NCBI RefSeq assembly: GCF_018035235.1
Contig: NZ_WPCV01000004.1
Span: forward strand, 1,178,001 to 1,242,000
DNA from: Citrobacter sp. On2M
GTDB taxonomy: Bacteria > Pseudomonadota > Gammaproteobacteria > Enterobacterales > Enterobacteriaceae
Length of the DNA stretch: 64,000 bases
Reading direction: 5' to 3'
Below the pieces are notes generated by a model. That model searched no databases. It had not been told where the DNA came from and saw only the letters and a program-made list of their open reading frames with translations. Of this stretch, positions 1-10,244 are shown piece by piece (the first letter of the stretch is position 1; each line of letters opens with the position of its first letter). A program made the position numbers and the translations under genes.

Positions 1-754
1 TTTGCAGCAAAGTGCCCCAATCAGTTTTTCCTTAGTTGCGGTTAACCTCGATCAGAAACAACCCGGTTTCCCGGAGCACATCCTGCCAGAGTACCTGGAA
101 CAACTGGGCGTTGAGTATAAGATTGTCGAAGAAAACACTTACGGGATCGTCAAAGATAAAATCCCTGAAGGCAAAACGACCTGCTCACTCTGCTCTCGCC
201 TGCGTCGCGGTATTCTGTATCGCACGGCAACTGAGTTAGGCGCCACCAAGATCGCGCTCGGGCACCATCGTGACGACATCCTGCAAACGCTGTTTTTAAA
301 CATGTTCTACGGCGGGAAAATGAAAGGCATGCCGCCGAAGCTGATGAGCGATGACGGTAAGCATATCGTTATTCGTCCACTGGCTTACTGCCGCGAGAAA
401 GATATCGAGCGCTTCTCCGAAGCGAAGGGTTTCCCGATTATTCCGTGCAACCTGTGCGGCTCACAGCCGAACCTTCAGCGTCAGGTCATTGCCGACATGC
501 TGCGCGACTGGGACAAACGCTATCCAGGGCGCATTGAAACCATGTTCAGCGCGATGCAGAACGTTGTACCTTCACATCTAAGCGATATCAATCTGTTCGA
601 TTTTAAAGGCATCAGGCACGGTTCAGAGGTTGTGGACGGTGGTGATTTAGCGTTCGATCGTGAAGAGATCCCGCTGCAGCCTGCGGGCTGGCAACCAGAA
701 GAAGATGATGCTCAACTGGATGAGTTGCGTCTGAACGTGGTGGAAGTGAAGTAA
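1..754 (+). CDS. ttcA: tRNA 2-thiocytidine biosynthesis protein TtcA, 5'-truncated by the window edge
   Basis: TtcA thiolates cytidine 32 of certain tRNAs, using ATP and an iron-sulfur cluster. About 250 residues of a protein usually near 311 are present. The N-terminal PP-loop (SGGKDS) lies outside the window. The cysteine pair CSLC, followed by RLRRGILY, and the downstream IPCNLCGSQ are the conserved cluster-binding cysteines of the TtcA/TtuA family. The first in-window TTG at position 2 is internal, not a start. The gene converges on dbpA, with a REP element in the gap, as in related enterobacteria. Confidence 0.95.
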   Translation, partial: LQQSAPISFSLVAVNLDQKQPGFPEHILPEYLEQLGVEYKIVEENTYGIVKDKIPEGKTTCSLCSRLRRGILYRTATELGATKIALGHHRDDILQTLFLNMFYGGKMKGMPPKLMSDDGKHIVIRPLAYCREKDIERFSEAKGFPIIPCNLCGSQPNLQRQVIADMLRDWDKRYPGRIETMFSAMQNVVPSHLSDINLFDFKGIRHGSEVVDGGDLAFDREEIPLQPAGWQPEEDDAQLDELRLNVVEVK

Positions 755-760
755 GTCGAG

Positions 761-848
761 AATGCCGGATGGCGGCATAAACGTCTCATCCGGCCTACAA
801 TGTGCATACGCGCCTGTAGGCCTGATGAGCAAAGCGCCACCAGACATT
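761..848. repeat. REP/BIME element between convergent genes
   Basis: Two palindromic units face each other: GCCGGATGGCGGCATAAACG...CATCCGGCCTAC, and then GTAGGCCTGATGAGCAAAGCGCCACCAG. This is the composition of an enterobacterial BIME built from repetitive extragenic palindromes. It fills the gap between the stop codons of convergent ttcA and dbpA, a typical site where such elements stabilise mRNA ends or bind gyrase or IHF. Confidence 0.85.
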
Positions 849-859
849 TCAGTGGGCGT

Positions 860-2233
860 TTATTTCAATAAACGAACCCGGCAGGTTTTGCCTTTAATTT
901 TACCATTTTGCAATTGCTTCCATGCCTTATGCGCTACAGTCTGACGAACAGCGACATAAACATGCGCCGGATGAACGGCAATCTTACCGATATCGGCACC
1001 ATCCAGTCCAATATCACCCGTCAGTGCACCCAGAACATCGCCGGGACGCATTTTAGCTTTTTTACCGCCATCAATGCATAACGTCGCCATCTCTGCTTCA
1101 AGAGGCAGAACCGAGACGTTAGCGGGCGCAGGCAGCCAGTTCAGCTTCAGTTGCAGCATTTCTGAAAGAATATTGGCTCGCTGGGCTTCTTCTGGCGCAC
1201 AGAAACTAATCGCCAGACCGCTGTTGCCGGCACGCGCGGTACGTCCGATACGATGGACATGAACTTCCGGATCCCACGCCAGTTCGAAGTTAACCACCAG
1301 CTCGAGTGATTTAATATCCAGGCCACGCGCAGCGACATCGGTGGCAATCAGAACGCGTGCGCTGCCGTTGGCAAAACGCACCAGCGTCTGGTCGCGATCG
1401 CGCTGTTCCAGATCGCCATGCAGTGAAAGAGCACTTTGCCCCGCCGCATTCAGTGCGTCACACACGGCCTGACAGTCTTTTTTGGTGTTGCAAAAAACGA
1501 CACATGAAGCAGGCTGATGCTGGCTGAGCAATTTTTGCAGCAGCGGAATTTTGCCGTGGCTGGAGGTTTCGAAAAACTGCTGCTCAATCGCCGGTAGCGA
1601 ATCAACGGTATCAATTTCAATGGTTAATGGATTTTGTTGCACCCGGCCACTGATGGCGGCAATGGCCTCCGGCCAGGTCGCAGAAAACAGCAAGGTCTGG
1701 CGAGAAGCAGGCGCAAAGCGGATAACATCATCAATCGCATCGCTAAAACCCATATCCAACATACGGTCGGCTTCATCCATGACCAGTGTATTCAAAGCAT
1801 CCAGAGAAACGGTGCCTTTTTGCAGGTGGTCGAGTAAACGCCCCGGCGTGGCGACAATAATATGAGGCGCATGCTGCAGAGAATCACGCTGTGCACCAAA
1901 AGGCTGCCCACCGCACAACGTTAAGATCTTGGTGTTTGGCAGAAAGCGGGCTAAGCGACGCAGCTCACCCGCCACCTGGTCGGCAAGCTCACGCGTCGGA
2001 CACAGCACCAGCGATTGTGTCTGAAACAGCATGGCATCAATATGCTGTAATAATCCGAGACCAAAAGCCGCCGTTTTGCCACTGCCGGTTTTAGCCTGCA
2101 CGCGAACATCTTTACCTGCCAGGATTGCCGGTAATGCAGCAGCCTGAACAGGCGTCATTTCAAGATAACCCAGCTCGTTAAGATTCTCGAGTTGGGTAGC
2201 AGGTAGAACATTCAGGGTTGAAAAAGCAGTCAC
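860..2233 (-). CDS. dbpA: ATP-dependent RNA helicase DbpA
   Basis: DEAD-box helicase that acts in 50S subunit assembly and is activated by hairpin 92 of 23S rRNA. The 457 residues match the usual length. Visible motifs are motif I AKTGSGKT, PTRELA, VMDEADRMLDMGF (DEAD), SAT, and HRIGRTARAG (motif VI). The C-terminal RNA-binding domain that gives 23S rRNA specificity is present through CRVRLLK. The start is GTG, as in E. coli dbpA. It follows a 55-codon small gene by 28 nt, and the two are probably cotranscribed downstream of the fnrS terminator. Confidence 0.97.
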   Translation of the reverse strand: MTAFSTLNVLPATQLENLNELGYLEMTPVQAAALPAILAGKDVRVQAKTGSGKTAAFGLGLLQHIDAMLFQTQSLVLCPTRELADQVAGELRRLARFLPNTKILTLCGGQPFGAQRDSLQHAPHIIVATPGRLLDHLQKGTVSLDALNTLVMDEADRMLDMGFSDAIDDVIRFAPASRQTLLFSATWPEAIAAISGRVQQNPLTIEIDTVDSLPAIEQQFFETSSHGKIPLLQKLLSQHQPASCVVFCNTKKDCQAVCDALNAAGQSALSLHGDLEQRDRDQTLVRFANGSARVLIATDVAARGLDIKSLELVVNFELAWDPEVHVHRIGRTARAGNSGLAISFCAPEEAQRANILSEMLQLKLNWLPAPANVSVLPLEAEMATLCIDGGKKAKMRPGDVLGALTGDIGLDGADIGKIAVHPAHVYVAVRQTVAHKAWKQLQNGKIKGKTCRVRLLK

Positions 2234-2261
2234 AATTTAATCTCGCGATAAAAACTTACAT

Positions 2262-2429
2262 TCAGCAGGCGCGTATCCTCGCAGATCTGCGCCCACGATG
2301 CGACAATTTAATCGGCTCTTCGTCCGGTGGCGGATCCGGCATTGGCTGCGGACGAGGAATGGGATCGGGAATGGGAACCGGATCGGTCGGTAGTGAATCA
2401 GTGTGTGGCGATACAATCAGACAACTCAT
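2262..2429 (-). CDS. small proline-rich protein (55 aa) upstream of dbpA
   Basis: A 55-codon frame beginning MSCLIVSPHT, with a central segment rich in Pro-Asp/Pro-Arg repeats (PVPIPDPIPRPQPMPDPPPD) and a basic C-terminus (SHRGRRSARIRAC). It has a very strong Shine-Dalgarno (GGAGGGG, about 3 nt before the ATG). It lies between the fnrS terminator and dbpA, 28 nt before the dbpA GTG. No signal peptide, membrane segment or known domain is visible. I recall similar small hypothetical proteins in enterobacteria but not a function. The Gly/Ser-rich frame on the other strand is its antisense shadow. Confidence 0.7.
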   Translation of the reverse strand: MSCLIVSPHTDSLPTDPVPIPDPIPRPQPMPDPPPDEEPIKLSHRGRRSARIRAC

Positions 2430-2487
2430 ATACCCCTCCAGTTATTGAGACTGACTCTTTTAGGGTAGACGTTGATTTCCTGCAGGC

Positions 2488-2609
2488 AAAAAAAAGCCGA
2501 CTAATCTAAGTCGGCGTCGTACGAATCAATTGTGCTATGCAGTAATTCAAAAAAGGAAGTAAGACAATATGGAGCGCAACGCCCATCGCTTGACGTTGCA
2601 TTCACCTGC
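2488..2609 (-). ncRNA. fnrS: FnrS, anaerobically induced Hfq-dependent sRNA
   Basis: The RNA reads GCAGGTGAATGCAACG at its 5' end and ends in the hairpin GCCGACT...AGTCGGC followed by eight U residues. It has the roughly 122-nt length and the zntB/dbpA location of E. coli FnrS. FnrS is made under oxygen limitation and represses mRNAs of aerobic metabolism and oxidative-stress enzymes through its 5' end and its unstructured middle. Its own FNR box lies upstream, and the fnr gene is about 8 kb away. Confidence 0.95.
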
Positions 2610-2644
2610 GAGAGAGATATTGCCCCGAATAGGTAGATGGTTTA

Positions 2645-2658
2645 TTGACTTCGCTCAA
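2645..2658 (-). promoter_or_regulatory. FNR site of fnrS
   Basis: TTGACTTCGCTCAA matches the FNR consensus TTGAT-N4-ATCAA with one deviation in each half. Its centre lies about 42 bp upstream of the deduced FnrS 5' end, the spacing of a class II FNR-activated promoter. Confidence 0.85.
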
Positions 2659-2704
2659 AAACCAGCACGTTTTCATGCGCAAAAGTCACTAAAAAACGTT
2701 GTTG

Positions 2705-3718
<1,014 letters not shown>

Positions 3719-3803
3719 TTAGTCTAGCCGTCAGAATATGTTAAGCAATATCTCATTGTCCCATTGTGCTGAAATGACTCATAAAAGTATCTGATAATAA
3801 GTA

Positions 3804-3826
3804 AAGCGCCGACAAATGCGGCGCTT
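3804..3826 (-). terminator. hairpin downstream of the chemotaxis protein gene
   Basis: AAGCGCCG pairs with CGGCGCTT around a 7-nt loop. Read on the minus strand it follows the MCP stop codon and is succeeded by a T-rich stretch, consistent with an intrinsic terminator between the MCP and zntB. Confidence 0.55.
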
Positions 3827-3843
3827 GTTGCGAGGCGATTCTG

Positions 3844-4953
3844 TTAAGCCCGTTGGCGTCTCTCAGAATCAAAAGCGTGACTTAAGCGAAACTTGTGCGT
3901 TCGAGACTGGAGGTCTGTCACTTGATTTTTCAGAATATCCGAAGAGTCTGACAGTTCATCCACCATAATGGCGTTACTCTGAGTCACGTTTTCCAGTTCC
4001 GCGAGAGCATGAGTAATACTGATGATCCCTTTCTCTTGCTCCTGCGTAGTGGTTAATATCTCGCTCATCAGTTGGTTTAATTGCCCGGCACCACCAACAA
4101 TATCCTGCATATTTTTTTCAGCTTCACGCACAATAGCCGCACCTTGCTGAACGTTTTCATGAGTTTGGGCAATCAGATGTTTAATATTCTTCGCGGCATC
4201 TGCGCTACGATGCGCGAGCATTCGCACCTCTGCGGCTACCACGGAAAAACCTTTGCCATGCTCTCCCGCTCTCGCCGCTTCTACAGCGGCATTCAATGCC
4301 AGAATATTTGTCTGGAATGCAATACCATCTATCATGGTAATAATTTCTGTCATCTGCTGCGCACATTCGGTGATCGACTGCATATTGGTTGCGACCTGCA
4401 CCATTAAATCCCCCCCCTGCTGGGCAGATAGCGTTGCAATATTGGCCTTAGCACTCGCCATTTGCGTATTCTCTGCATTGTTACGCGTGCTGACCGCTAT
4501 TTCATCCATGTTAGCAGCCGTTTGCATTAATGCACCGGATTGCTGCTCTGTCTTTACTGATAACTCAGCGCTGCGTTCCGCGAGCTGTTCAGAAAGCGCC
4601 ATAGCCGTTTGCGAGGATGTTCTGATCTCATTAACCAGTGTTGAAATATTACTTGATAAACTATTAATGCCGGGTATTAATCTCCCCGCACAGTTATTGC
4701 CAAACTCTGGAATACTGATCGCCAGATTCCCGGACGTCACTTCCTCAATGCTTCTTTTAACCGTATTAATTGGCATGACCAAATATTTCGTCATGTACCA
4801 CCATAGACATAATATAGAAATTAAGCTTACTGAGTTAGTCCCAATGATAATCTCTGGGGGGGCCGAAAGAAATATTTCAACGACATTTAGAAAAAACGCC
4901 GTAATGAGCAGAAATAAAATAATAAAGGTTCTGACACTAATATCATTTAACAT
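3844..4953 (-). CDS. Methyl-accepting chemotaxis protein without a periplasmic sensor domain
   Basis: The 369-aa protein has two N-terminal membrane helices (about residues 9-28 and 42-56) separated by only a dozen residues. A HAMP-like linker follows, then a signalling domain with the hairpin tip sequence GIAFQTNILALNAAVEAARAGE. The canonical periplasmic ligand-binding domain is absent, and so is the C-terminal NWETF-type pentapeptide for CheR/CheB docking. The ATG at 4953 is preferred over the upstream in-frame TTG because AGGAC lies 6 nt before it. E. coli K-12 has no such gene here; Salmonella has an MCP gene next to zntB. The ligand is unknown; signals might come from the membrane or cytoplasm. 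Confidence 0.9.
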   Translation of the reverse strand: MLNDISVRTFIILFLLITAFFLNVVEIFLSAPPEIIIGTNSVSLISILCLWWYMTKYLVMPINTVKRSIEEVTSGNLAISIPEFGNNCAGRLIPGINSLSSNISTLVNEIRTSSQTAMALSEQLAERSAELSVKTEQQSGALMQTAANMDEIAVSTRNNAENTQMASAKANIATLSAQQGGDLMVQVATNMQSITECAQQMTEIITMIDGIAFQTNILALNAAVEAARAGEHGKGFSVVAAEVRMLAHRSADAAKNIKHLIAQTHENVQQGAAIVREAEKNMQDIVGGAGQLNQLMSEILTTTQEQEKGIISITHALAELENVTQSNAIMVDELSDSSDILKNQVTDLQSRTHKFRLSHAFDSERRQRA

Positions 4954-5364
4954 TTTAGTCCTGTGTGCCAAGAAATAACATGGATATTATTTTTTATAGC
5001 ATCTGCAATCAAGATTTCCATAGCGCTGAGACGAAAGACGAACTTTCAATGAGAGTTTGTAATCCTTTCACTTAAGGCAGGCAATTATACTGGTAGTTTT
5101 TATTAATTAAGTATTTTACCCTACAAAAAATGAGGCTGAAGCTTGTCGTTAGATTATTGTGATGGCAAGCACGCCGTGCGCACAAAATGCACAGAATCAT
5201 AAACCCGATGAATATTTGTATAAGTAAAGGACTGTCATTTTCAATGTTCGCCCCTTCCCTCTAATAGTCATTGTAAAAATACAAGGACATTCCCGGTTTT
5301 ATCAGGTTAACTGGACAAAACCTGCTAAATTTATCATCACGTCTTTTTTTCGATAGGTAGTAAG
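4954..5364. other. divergent intergenic region between the MCP and MHYT genes
   Basis: About 410 bp of AT-rich, apparently non-coding sequence holding the divergent promoters of the two sensory genes. I searched for a FliA-type promoter (TAAA-N15-GCCGATAA) on both strands and found no convincing match. No open frame, RNA gene or repeat is recognisable. Confidence 0.6.
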
Positions 5365-7479
5365 ATGTTGCACGTGTCGTGGGACCCTGTATTGATTGGG
5401 ATTTCCTTTGTGGTCGCGTTTATTGCCTCCTTTATTGCTCTCGACAGTGCGGGCAAAGTGGCAATTTCCAGCAGACGTGAATCTACCTTCTGGCGACTCT
5501 CTGGCGGCGCTACGCTGGGTATGGGGATCTGGTCGATGCATTTTATTGGTATGCTGGCCATGAAAATGAGTATGCCAATAAATTATCATTTATCCCTCAC
5601 AGCGTTTTCGTTCTTTATTGCGCTCATTTCTGCGACAGTCGCCATCAATATCGCTATTTCTGGTAATACACTATCAACAAAACGCCTGATCATTGCTACC
5701 AGTATATTAAGCGCTGGTGTTGTCACAATGCACTATGTTGGCATGTATGCCATTATCGAACATGTGGCTATAACCTGGGATCGCTCACTAATCCTGCTCT
5801 CTGTGATTATTGCCGTCGCTGCATCTGGGGTCGGTTTGTGGCTGGCCTTTCATTTACGCCAAAATAACCGTCGAGCGCTAATAAATCGGCTTATTGCTGC
5901 TTTTATTATGGCGGTGGCAATAGCCTCTATGCATTACACCGGTATGGGAGCTGCTACGTTCACCCACTTTGGACACACTGCGCACGATGGTCTCAGCACG
6001 CTGGAGCTTTCTATCTGGGTCTGCGCCGTCACGCTTGTTATATTGGGGATCATGCTGGTGGTTTCGATGGTGGATTCGCAACTCCGTACCTCCCGACTGG
6101 CTGACAACCTGCATCAGTTGAACTGCCAGCTTGAGCATCAGGTTCACTTCGACGCGCTGACCGGTCTCGCTAATCGTACGCAAATAGACACCTGTTTAGT
6201 GGCCTGCCTTCGGCATTCTAAACTGCATCAACAGCATTTCGCGTTGGTATTTATCGACCTCGATCGTTTTAAAGTCGTTAACGATACCTGGGGACATCAC
6301 ATTGGCGATCAGCTACTGATTGCCAGTACACAGCGAATCTTCAGCTGCCTTGATGACTCAATGACGCTGGCAAGACTGGGGGGAGATGAATTTATCTTGC
6401 TGGTCCCTGACTGCAACCAGCAGGTTATCTCCACCCTGCTGACGCGGATTGCCGATGTGATCGGTGAGCCCTTTAGCTTGTTCGGGCATACCATTCGGGT
6501 TTCGCTAAGTGCTGGGAGCAGCATTTATCCTGAACATGGCTCAACGCTGCATGAGCTAAAAGTGAAGGCCGATATGGCGATGTATCATGTCAAACAGACG
6601 GGCAGAAACGGCTGGGCTATTTATCATCCTGAAATGGAAGCTATCGCGGATACGCCGCCGACATTTTTACAGGAACTGTCACAAGCGCTTGAACGCAACC
6701 AGTTTGAGCTATGGTATCAGCCCAAATATACCGCTGGAGATCATTCCCTGACCGGTTTTGAAGCATTATTACGCTGGCATCATCCGGAACGCGGCATGCT
6801 GCTGCCAGCCGAATTTCTTCCTGCGTTGGAAGATACGGGCCTGATTATTCCCGTTGGGAAATGGGTTATCCAGCAGGCATGCTTGCAGTTGTATCAATGG
6901 AAATTACAAGGGAATACAGAATGGACGCTCGCCGTTAACCTCTCACCCGCCCAATTTGAACAGCATGATATTATTGATGTTGTTTGTAATGCCCTGGCAC
7001 AATATCAGCTACCACCAGCCTGTCTCACGCTGGAACTCACTGAAAGCACCGCCCTTAAAAATTTAAAACGCAGCGTTGAAGTCCTGAATGCTTTCTCTAC
7101 TTTGGGGATCACCGTTTCTATTGATGATTTCGGTACGGGTTATTCAAATATATTGATGCTGAAGTCTCTTCCAGCGCGAGAATTAAAAATTGACAGGATA
7201 TTTGTCAAAGATATTAGTGAGAACAGCAAAAACACAAAAATTGTGTCTACCATTATTGACATAGCTCACTCCATGAATATGCGTGTGGTGGCAGAAGGAA
7301 TAGAAACCCAGGAACAGGAAATACTCCTTACACAGATGGGTTGTTGCATGCTGCAAGGTTTCTTGTTTGCAAAACCGCTACCAGCACATAAGATTCATGA
7401 ACTGATACAACCAGAAACCAGCATCAAACAAATGCCAGTCGTACAACCCTTGTCTCACCGACAATCAATAACATTGTGA
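5365..7479 (+). CDS. MHYT-GGDEF-EAL composite c-di-GMP protein
   Basis: The 704-aa membrane protein begins with a seven-helix MHYT domain whose repeated signatures are visible (SMHFIGM, TMHYVGM, SMHYTGM). This domain was proposed to bind copper and sense O2, CO or NO. It is followed by GGDEF (intact GGDEF at 339-343) and EAL (466-468, with ELTES, DDFGTGYS and KIDRIF). Both catalytic domains look intact, so it could make and degrade c-di-GMP. The architecture equals Pseudomonas MucR. It lies between the MCP gene and dgcM, a position with no counterpart in E. coli K-12. Confidence 0.93.
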   Translation: MLHVSWDPVLIGISFVVAFIASFIALDSAGKVAISSRRESTFWRLSGGATLGMGIWSMHFIGMLAMKMSMPINYHLSLTAFSFFIALISATVAINIAISGNTLSTKRLIIATSILSAGVVTMHYVGMYAIIEHVAITWDRSLILLSVIIAVAASGVGLWLAFHLRQNNRRALINRLIAAFIMAVAIASMHYTGMGAATFTHFGHTAHDGLSTLELSIWVCAVTLVILGIMLVVSMVDSQLRTSRLADNLHQLNCQLEHQVHFDALTGLANRTQIDTCLVACLRHSKLHQQHFALVFIDLDRFKVVNDTWGHHIGDQLLIASTQRIFSCLDDSMTLARLGGDEFILLVPDCNQQVISTLLTRIADVIGEPFSLFGHTIRVSLSAGSSIYPEHGSTLHELKVKADMAMYHVKQTGRNGWAIYHPEMEAIADTPPTFLQELSQALERNQFELWYQPKYTAGDHSLTGFEALLRWHHPERGMLLPAEFLPALEDTGLIIPVGKWVIQQACLQLYQWKLQGNTEWTLAVNLSPAQFEQHDIIDVVCNALAQYQLPPACLTLELTESTALKNLKRSVEVLNAFSTLGITVSIDDFGTGYSNILMLKSLPARELKIDRIFVKDISENSKNTKIVSTIIDIAHSMNMRVVAEGIETQEQEILLTQMGCCMLQGFLFAKPLPAHKIHELIQPETSIKQMPVVQPLSHRQSITL

Positions 7480-7545
7480 GACGCAATATCTAAAATATTC
7501 GCCTTTTAACGGGCAACACAGCAGATAAAGATAACGGGATTATCG

Positions 7546-8778
7546 ATGAGCACAACCGAGCTGCATTCACTGGATTTATTAACCTTTCCGGTATGGATTG
7601 TTTTGCCACATACCGAAGAGCTGGTATTCGCTAATAACGTTGCACGGGAGCTAATGCATGATCTCTGTTTTTCCCCGCTCCGCATGGGAACATTTTCAGC
7701 GCATGTTCAAAATGATTTAACCATGTATCTCAGCGACTTGCGAAATCTTCACCATATTGTGGAAATTCTCACGGTTTATCGCGAGGGTGAGGAGGCCGCG
7801 ATGGCAAGTCGCCTCTCCATTAAAGCCCTGCCGGGTATGGGTGAAGTCATCCTTTTCGAAGGTATTGAAACACCTACTGCGCAGGGTCTGAAGGCGAGTC
7901 GTTCAGCAACCTACCAGCGGAAAAAACAGGGATTTTATGCACGTTTTTTCCAGACCAACTCCGCGCCAATGTTACTTATTGATCCGTCCCGCGATGGGTT
8001 GATCGTTGATGCGAATCTCAGTGCGCTCAATTTTTATGGATACACTCATGATGTGATGTGTCAGAAACATACATGGGAAATCAATATGCTGGGCCGCCGT
8101 ATACTTCCGGTGATGCATGAGATCGCCCATCTACCCGGTGGCCATAAGCCTTTGCATTTTGTCCATAAACTGGCTGATGGGACTTCCCGTCATGTACAAA
8201 CTTACGCCGGACCGATCGAAATATACGGTAATAAACTCATGTTGTGCATTATTCATGACATTACCGAGCAAAAGCGGCTGGAACAGGAGCTTGAGCGTGC
8301 GGCCATGCGAGATGTTTTAACGGGATTATTTAACCGCCGACATTTTTATCAGGTAACCGAGCCGGAGCAAACGCATGCGATATCATTGACGCAGGACTAC
8401 AGCCTGCTGTTGATCGATACTGATCGCTTTAAAAGCATTAACGATCTGTTTGGCCATTTGAAAGGCGATGAAGTACTTTGCGCGCTGGCACGCACACTGG
8501 AATCCTGTGCACGAAAAGACGATCTTATTTTTCGCTGGGGTGGTGAAGAATTTGTGCTGCTTCTGCCGCGAACGTCGCTGGATGTTGCTCTCAACCTTGC
8601 AGAAGTGATCCGCGCGACGGTCGCAAAGGTGACTCTCCCTGGCCTTCCCCGCTTTACCGTCAGCATTGGCGTTGCCCGACATGAAACGAACGAAAGTATT
8701 GATGAATTATTCAAACGCGTTGACGACGCGCTATACAAGGCCAAGCACGAAGGCAGAAACAGAGTCTTGGCCGCCTGA
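7546..8778 (+). CDS. dgcM: Diguanylate cyclase DgcM
   Basis: DgcM (YdaM) makes c-di-GMP and, with PdeR and MlrA, controls csgD and so curli formation. The length of 410 aa is the same as in E. coli. A PAS domain spans about 140-250 (FFQTNSAPMLLIDPSRDGLIVDANLS... to DITEQKRLE), followed by a GGDEF domain with intact GGEEF at 332-336 and the DTDRFKSINDLFGH metal/substrate segment. It converges on smrA with 12 nt between the stop codons. Its partner gene pdeR is in this window at about 59.4 kb. Confidence 0.95.
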   Translation: MSTTELHSLDLLTFPVWIVLPHTEELVFANNVARELMHDLCFSPLRMGTFSAHVQNDLTMYLSDLRNLHHIVEILTVYREGEEAAMASRLSIKALPGMGEVILFEGIETPTAQGLKASRSATYQRKKQGFYARFFQTNSAPMLLIDPSRDGLIVDANLSALNFYGYTHDVMCQKHTWEINMLGRRILPVMHEIAHLPGGHKPLHFVHKLADGTSRHVQTYAGPIEIYGNKLMLCIIHDITEQKRLEQELERAAMRDVLTGLFNRRHFYQVTEPEQTHAISLTQDYSLLLIDTDRFKSINDLFGHLKGDEVLCALARTLESCARKDDLIFRWGGEEFVLLLPRTSLDVALNLAEVIRATVAKVTLPGLPRFTVSIGVARHETNESIDELFKRVDDALYKAKHEGRNRVLAA

Positions 8779-8790
8779 TGTATACGTTGA

Positions 8791-9354
8791 TTAGCGATTG
8801 CGCTTCGCGTGACGCTCCCAGTTTTCCTGTTTTGCCTGCGCTGTTTTACGTAATGCCACATAGCATGCCCCGCTGCCGCCGTGATGCGGCAATGCGGTGC
8901 AGTAGGCCTGCACATCGTCAAATTCTGTCAGCCAGCGCGCCACATAACTGCGAATAATATTGGCATGAGCGTTATCGTCACGCCCCTTGCCATGTATCAC
9001 TAACACGTTACGTAACCCATCCTGCCGTGCCTGCAAAATAAAACTGAAGAGCATCTGACGGCATGTTTCAACGGGTTGGCGGATGAGATTAAGGCTCGCC
9101 TGCTGCGGATATTTTCCGGTTCGCAGTTTATCTGTCACACCGTGCTGCAAACCTTCGCGCCGAAAAGCCAGCGGCTCGCTCAACGGAACAATATCGAGAA
9201 ACCCCGTAGAGAGAAAGTTATCCAGTTGAAGCGTGTCGATACGCGCCGGGGTGCGAATATTACGCGTTGGCTGCCAATGTACATCGGCGGAGCCCTTCAG
9301 CGGTTGAACATCCCCCATCGCATCAAGAAACAGCGAATTATCATCCAGGTTCAT
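8791..9354 (-). CDS. smrA: Smr-domain DNA endonuclease SmrA
   Basis: The 187-aa protein has a C-terminal Smr domain (about 90-170) carrying the LRNVLVIHGKG motif and the HHGGSGACYV segment typical of MutS2-like Smr nucleases. The N-terminal part (MNLDDNSLFLDAMGDVQPLKG) matches the SmrA family. SmrA of E. coli has nicking endonuclease activity in vitro; its cellular role is unclear. The start is supported by GGAGG 8 nt upstream. The abg operon that separates smrA from ogt in E. coli is missing here. Confidence 0.92.
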   Translation of the reverse strand: MNLDDNSLFLDAMGDVQPLKGSADVHWQPTRNIRTPARIDTLQLDNFLSTGFLDIVPLSEPLAFRREGLQHGVTDKLRTGKYPQQASLNLIRQPVETCRQMLFSFILQARQDGLRNVLVIHGKGRDDNAHANIIRSYVARWLTEFDDVQAYCTALPHHGGSGACYVALRKTAQAKQENWERHAKRNR

Positions 9355-9567
9355 GTTTCATCCTCCAGCGAATTACGACGAACGTTATCATAACCGCGCA
9401 CTATTATACCGACAACGGTTTACGATTATTTCCAGTAATTCACCCGCTTGACTCCACTGAAAAGATCTACTCATAACATGCAGATATCCGTTTTTAGGGG
9501 TATAGCTGCAACGGTCAATGGCGTGATAATGTGTCACCTCGCCTGAACGCTGTAATGAGAGATACGG

Positions 9568-10083
9568 ATGCTTAACTTACTGGAAGACATCATCGACACA
9601 CCGCTTGGCCCGCTATGGGTTATTTGTGATGAGCAATTTCGCCTGCGCGCGGTGGAATGGGACCAACACAGCGATCGCATGGAACAATTGCTGGATATTC
9701 ATTACCGCACAGAAGGCTATCAGCGTATGGCCGTCAAAAATCCTGGCGGACTAAGCGATAAGCTGTCGGAGTATTTTGCCGGGAACCTCAGCATTATTGA
9801 TTCGTTGGAAACAGCAACCGCTGGCACGCTTTTCCAACGCGAAGTCTGGCAAGCATTGCGCACTATCCCCTGTGGACAGGTCATGCACTACGGTCAACTT
9901 GCCGAACAACTGGGACGTCCAGGCGCCGCCAGAGCTGTCGGAGCGGCTAATGGTTCAAACCCGGTGAGCATTGTGGTCCCCTGCCATCGCGTCATTGGAC
10001 GTAACGGCACCATGACCGGATATGTCGGCGGCGTGCAACGAAAAGAGTGGTTATTACGTCACGAAGGCTATTTGTTACTCTAG
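9568..10083 (+). CDS. ogt: Methylated-DNA-[protein]-cysteine S-methyltransferase Ogt
   Basis: Constitutive DNA-repair alkyltransferase that transfers alkyl groups from O6-alkylguanine or O4-alkylthymine to its own cysteine. The active site PCHRVIG is intact, preceded by the helix-turn-helix segment ([30 protein letters not shown]). It has 171 residues, as in E. coli. It precedes fnr by about 195 bp, the same order as in E. coli. Confidence 0.97.
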   Translation: MLNLLEDIIDTPLGPLWVICDEQFRLRAVEWDQHSDRMEQLLDIHYRTEGYQRMAVKNPGGLSDKLSEYFAGNLSIIDSLETATAGTLFQREVWQALRTIPCGQVMHYGQLAEQLGRPGAARAVGAANGSNPVSIVVPCHRVIGRNGTMTGYVGGVQRKEWLLRHEGYLLL

Positions 10084-10244
10084 ATCCCAGGCAATTAATG
10101 CCTTATTCATCACACTTCCGTACAATGCGATCCTAAATTAAGTGTTTTCAATCAATAAGATACAATCATTTATCTCAGTTATGCCTGAATTATTCTCTCT
10201 TGGGAGTAGCTCAGACTTACGCGCTCACCAAAAAGATGTTAAAA

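Noticed and set aside
2218..2448. Gly/Ser-rich plus-strand frame near dbpA
   Set aside because: It is the exact antisense of the proline-rich small gene, has no ribosome-binding site and overlaps the dbpA start.
4253..4978. 241-codon plus-strand frame opposite the MCP gene
   Set aside because: It lies wholly antisense to a well-supported MCP; the hydrophobic pattern is the mirror of the coiled-coil codon usage.
4954..5364. FliA (sigma-28) promoter for the chemotaxis gene
   Set aside because: Neither strand has a TAAA and GCCGATAA pair at the required spacing.
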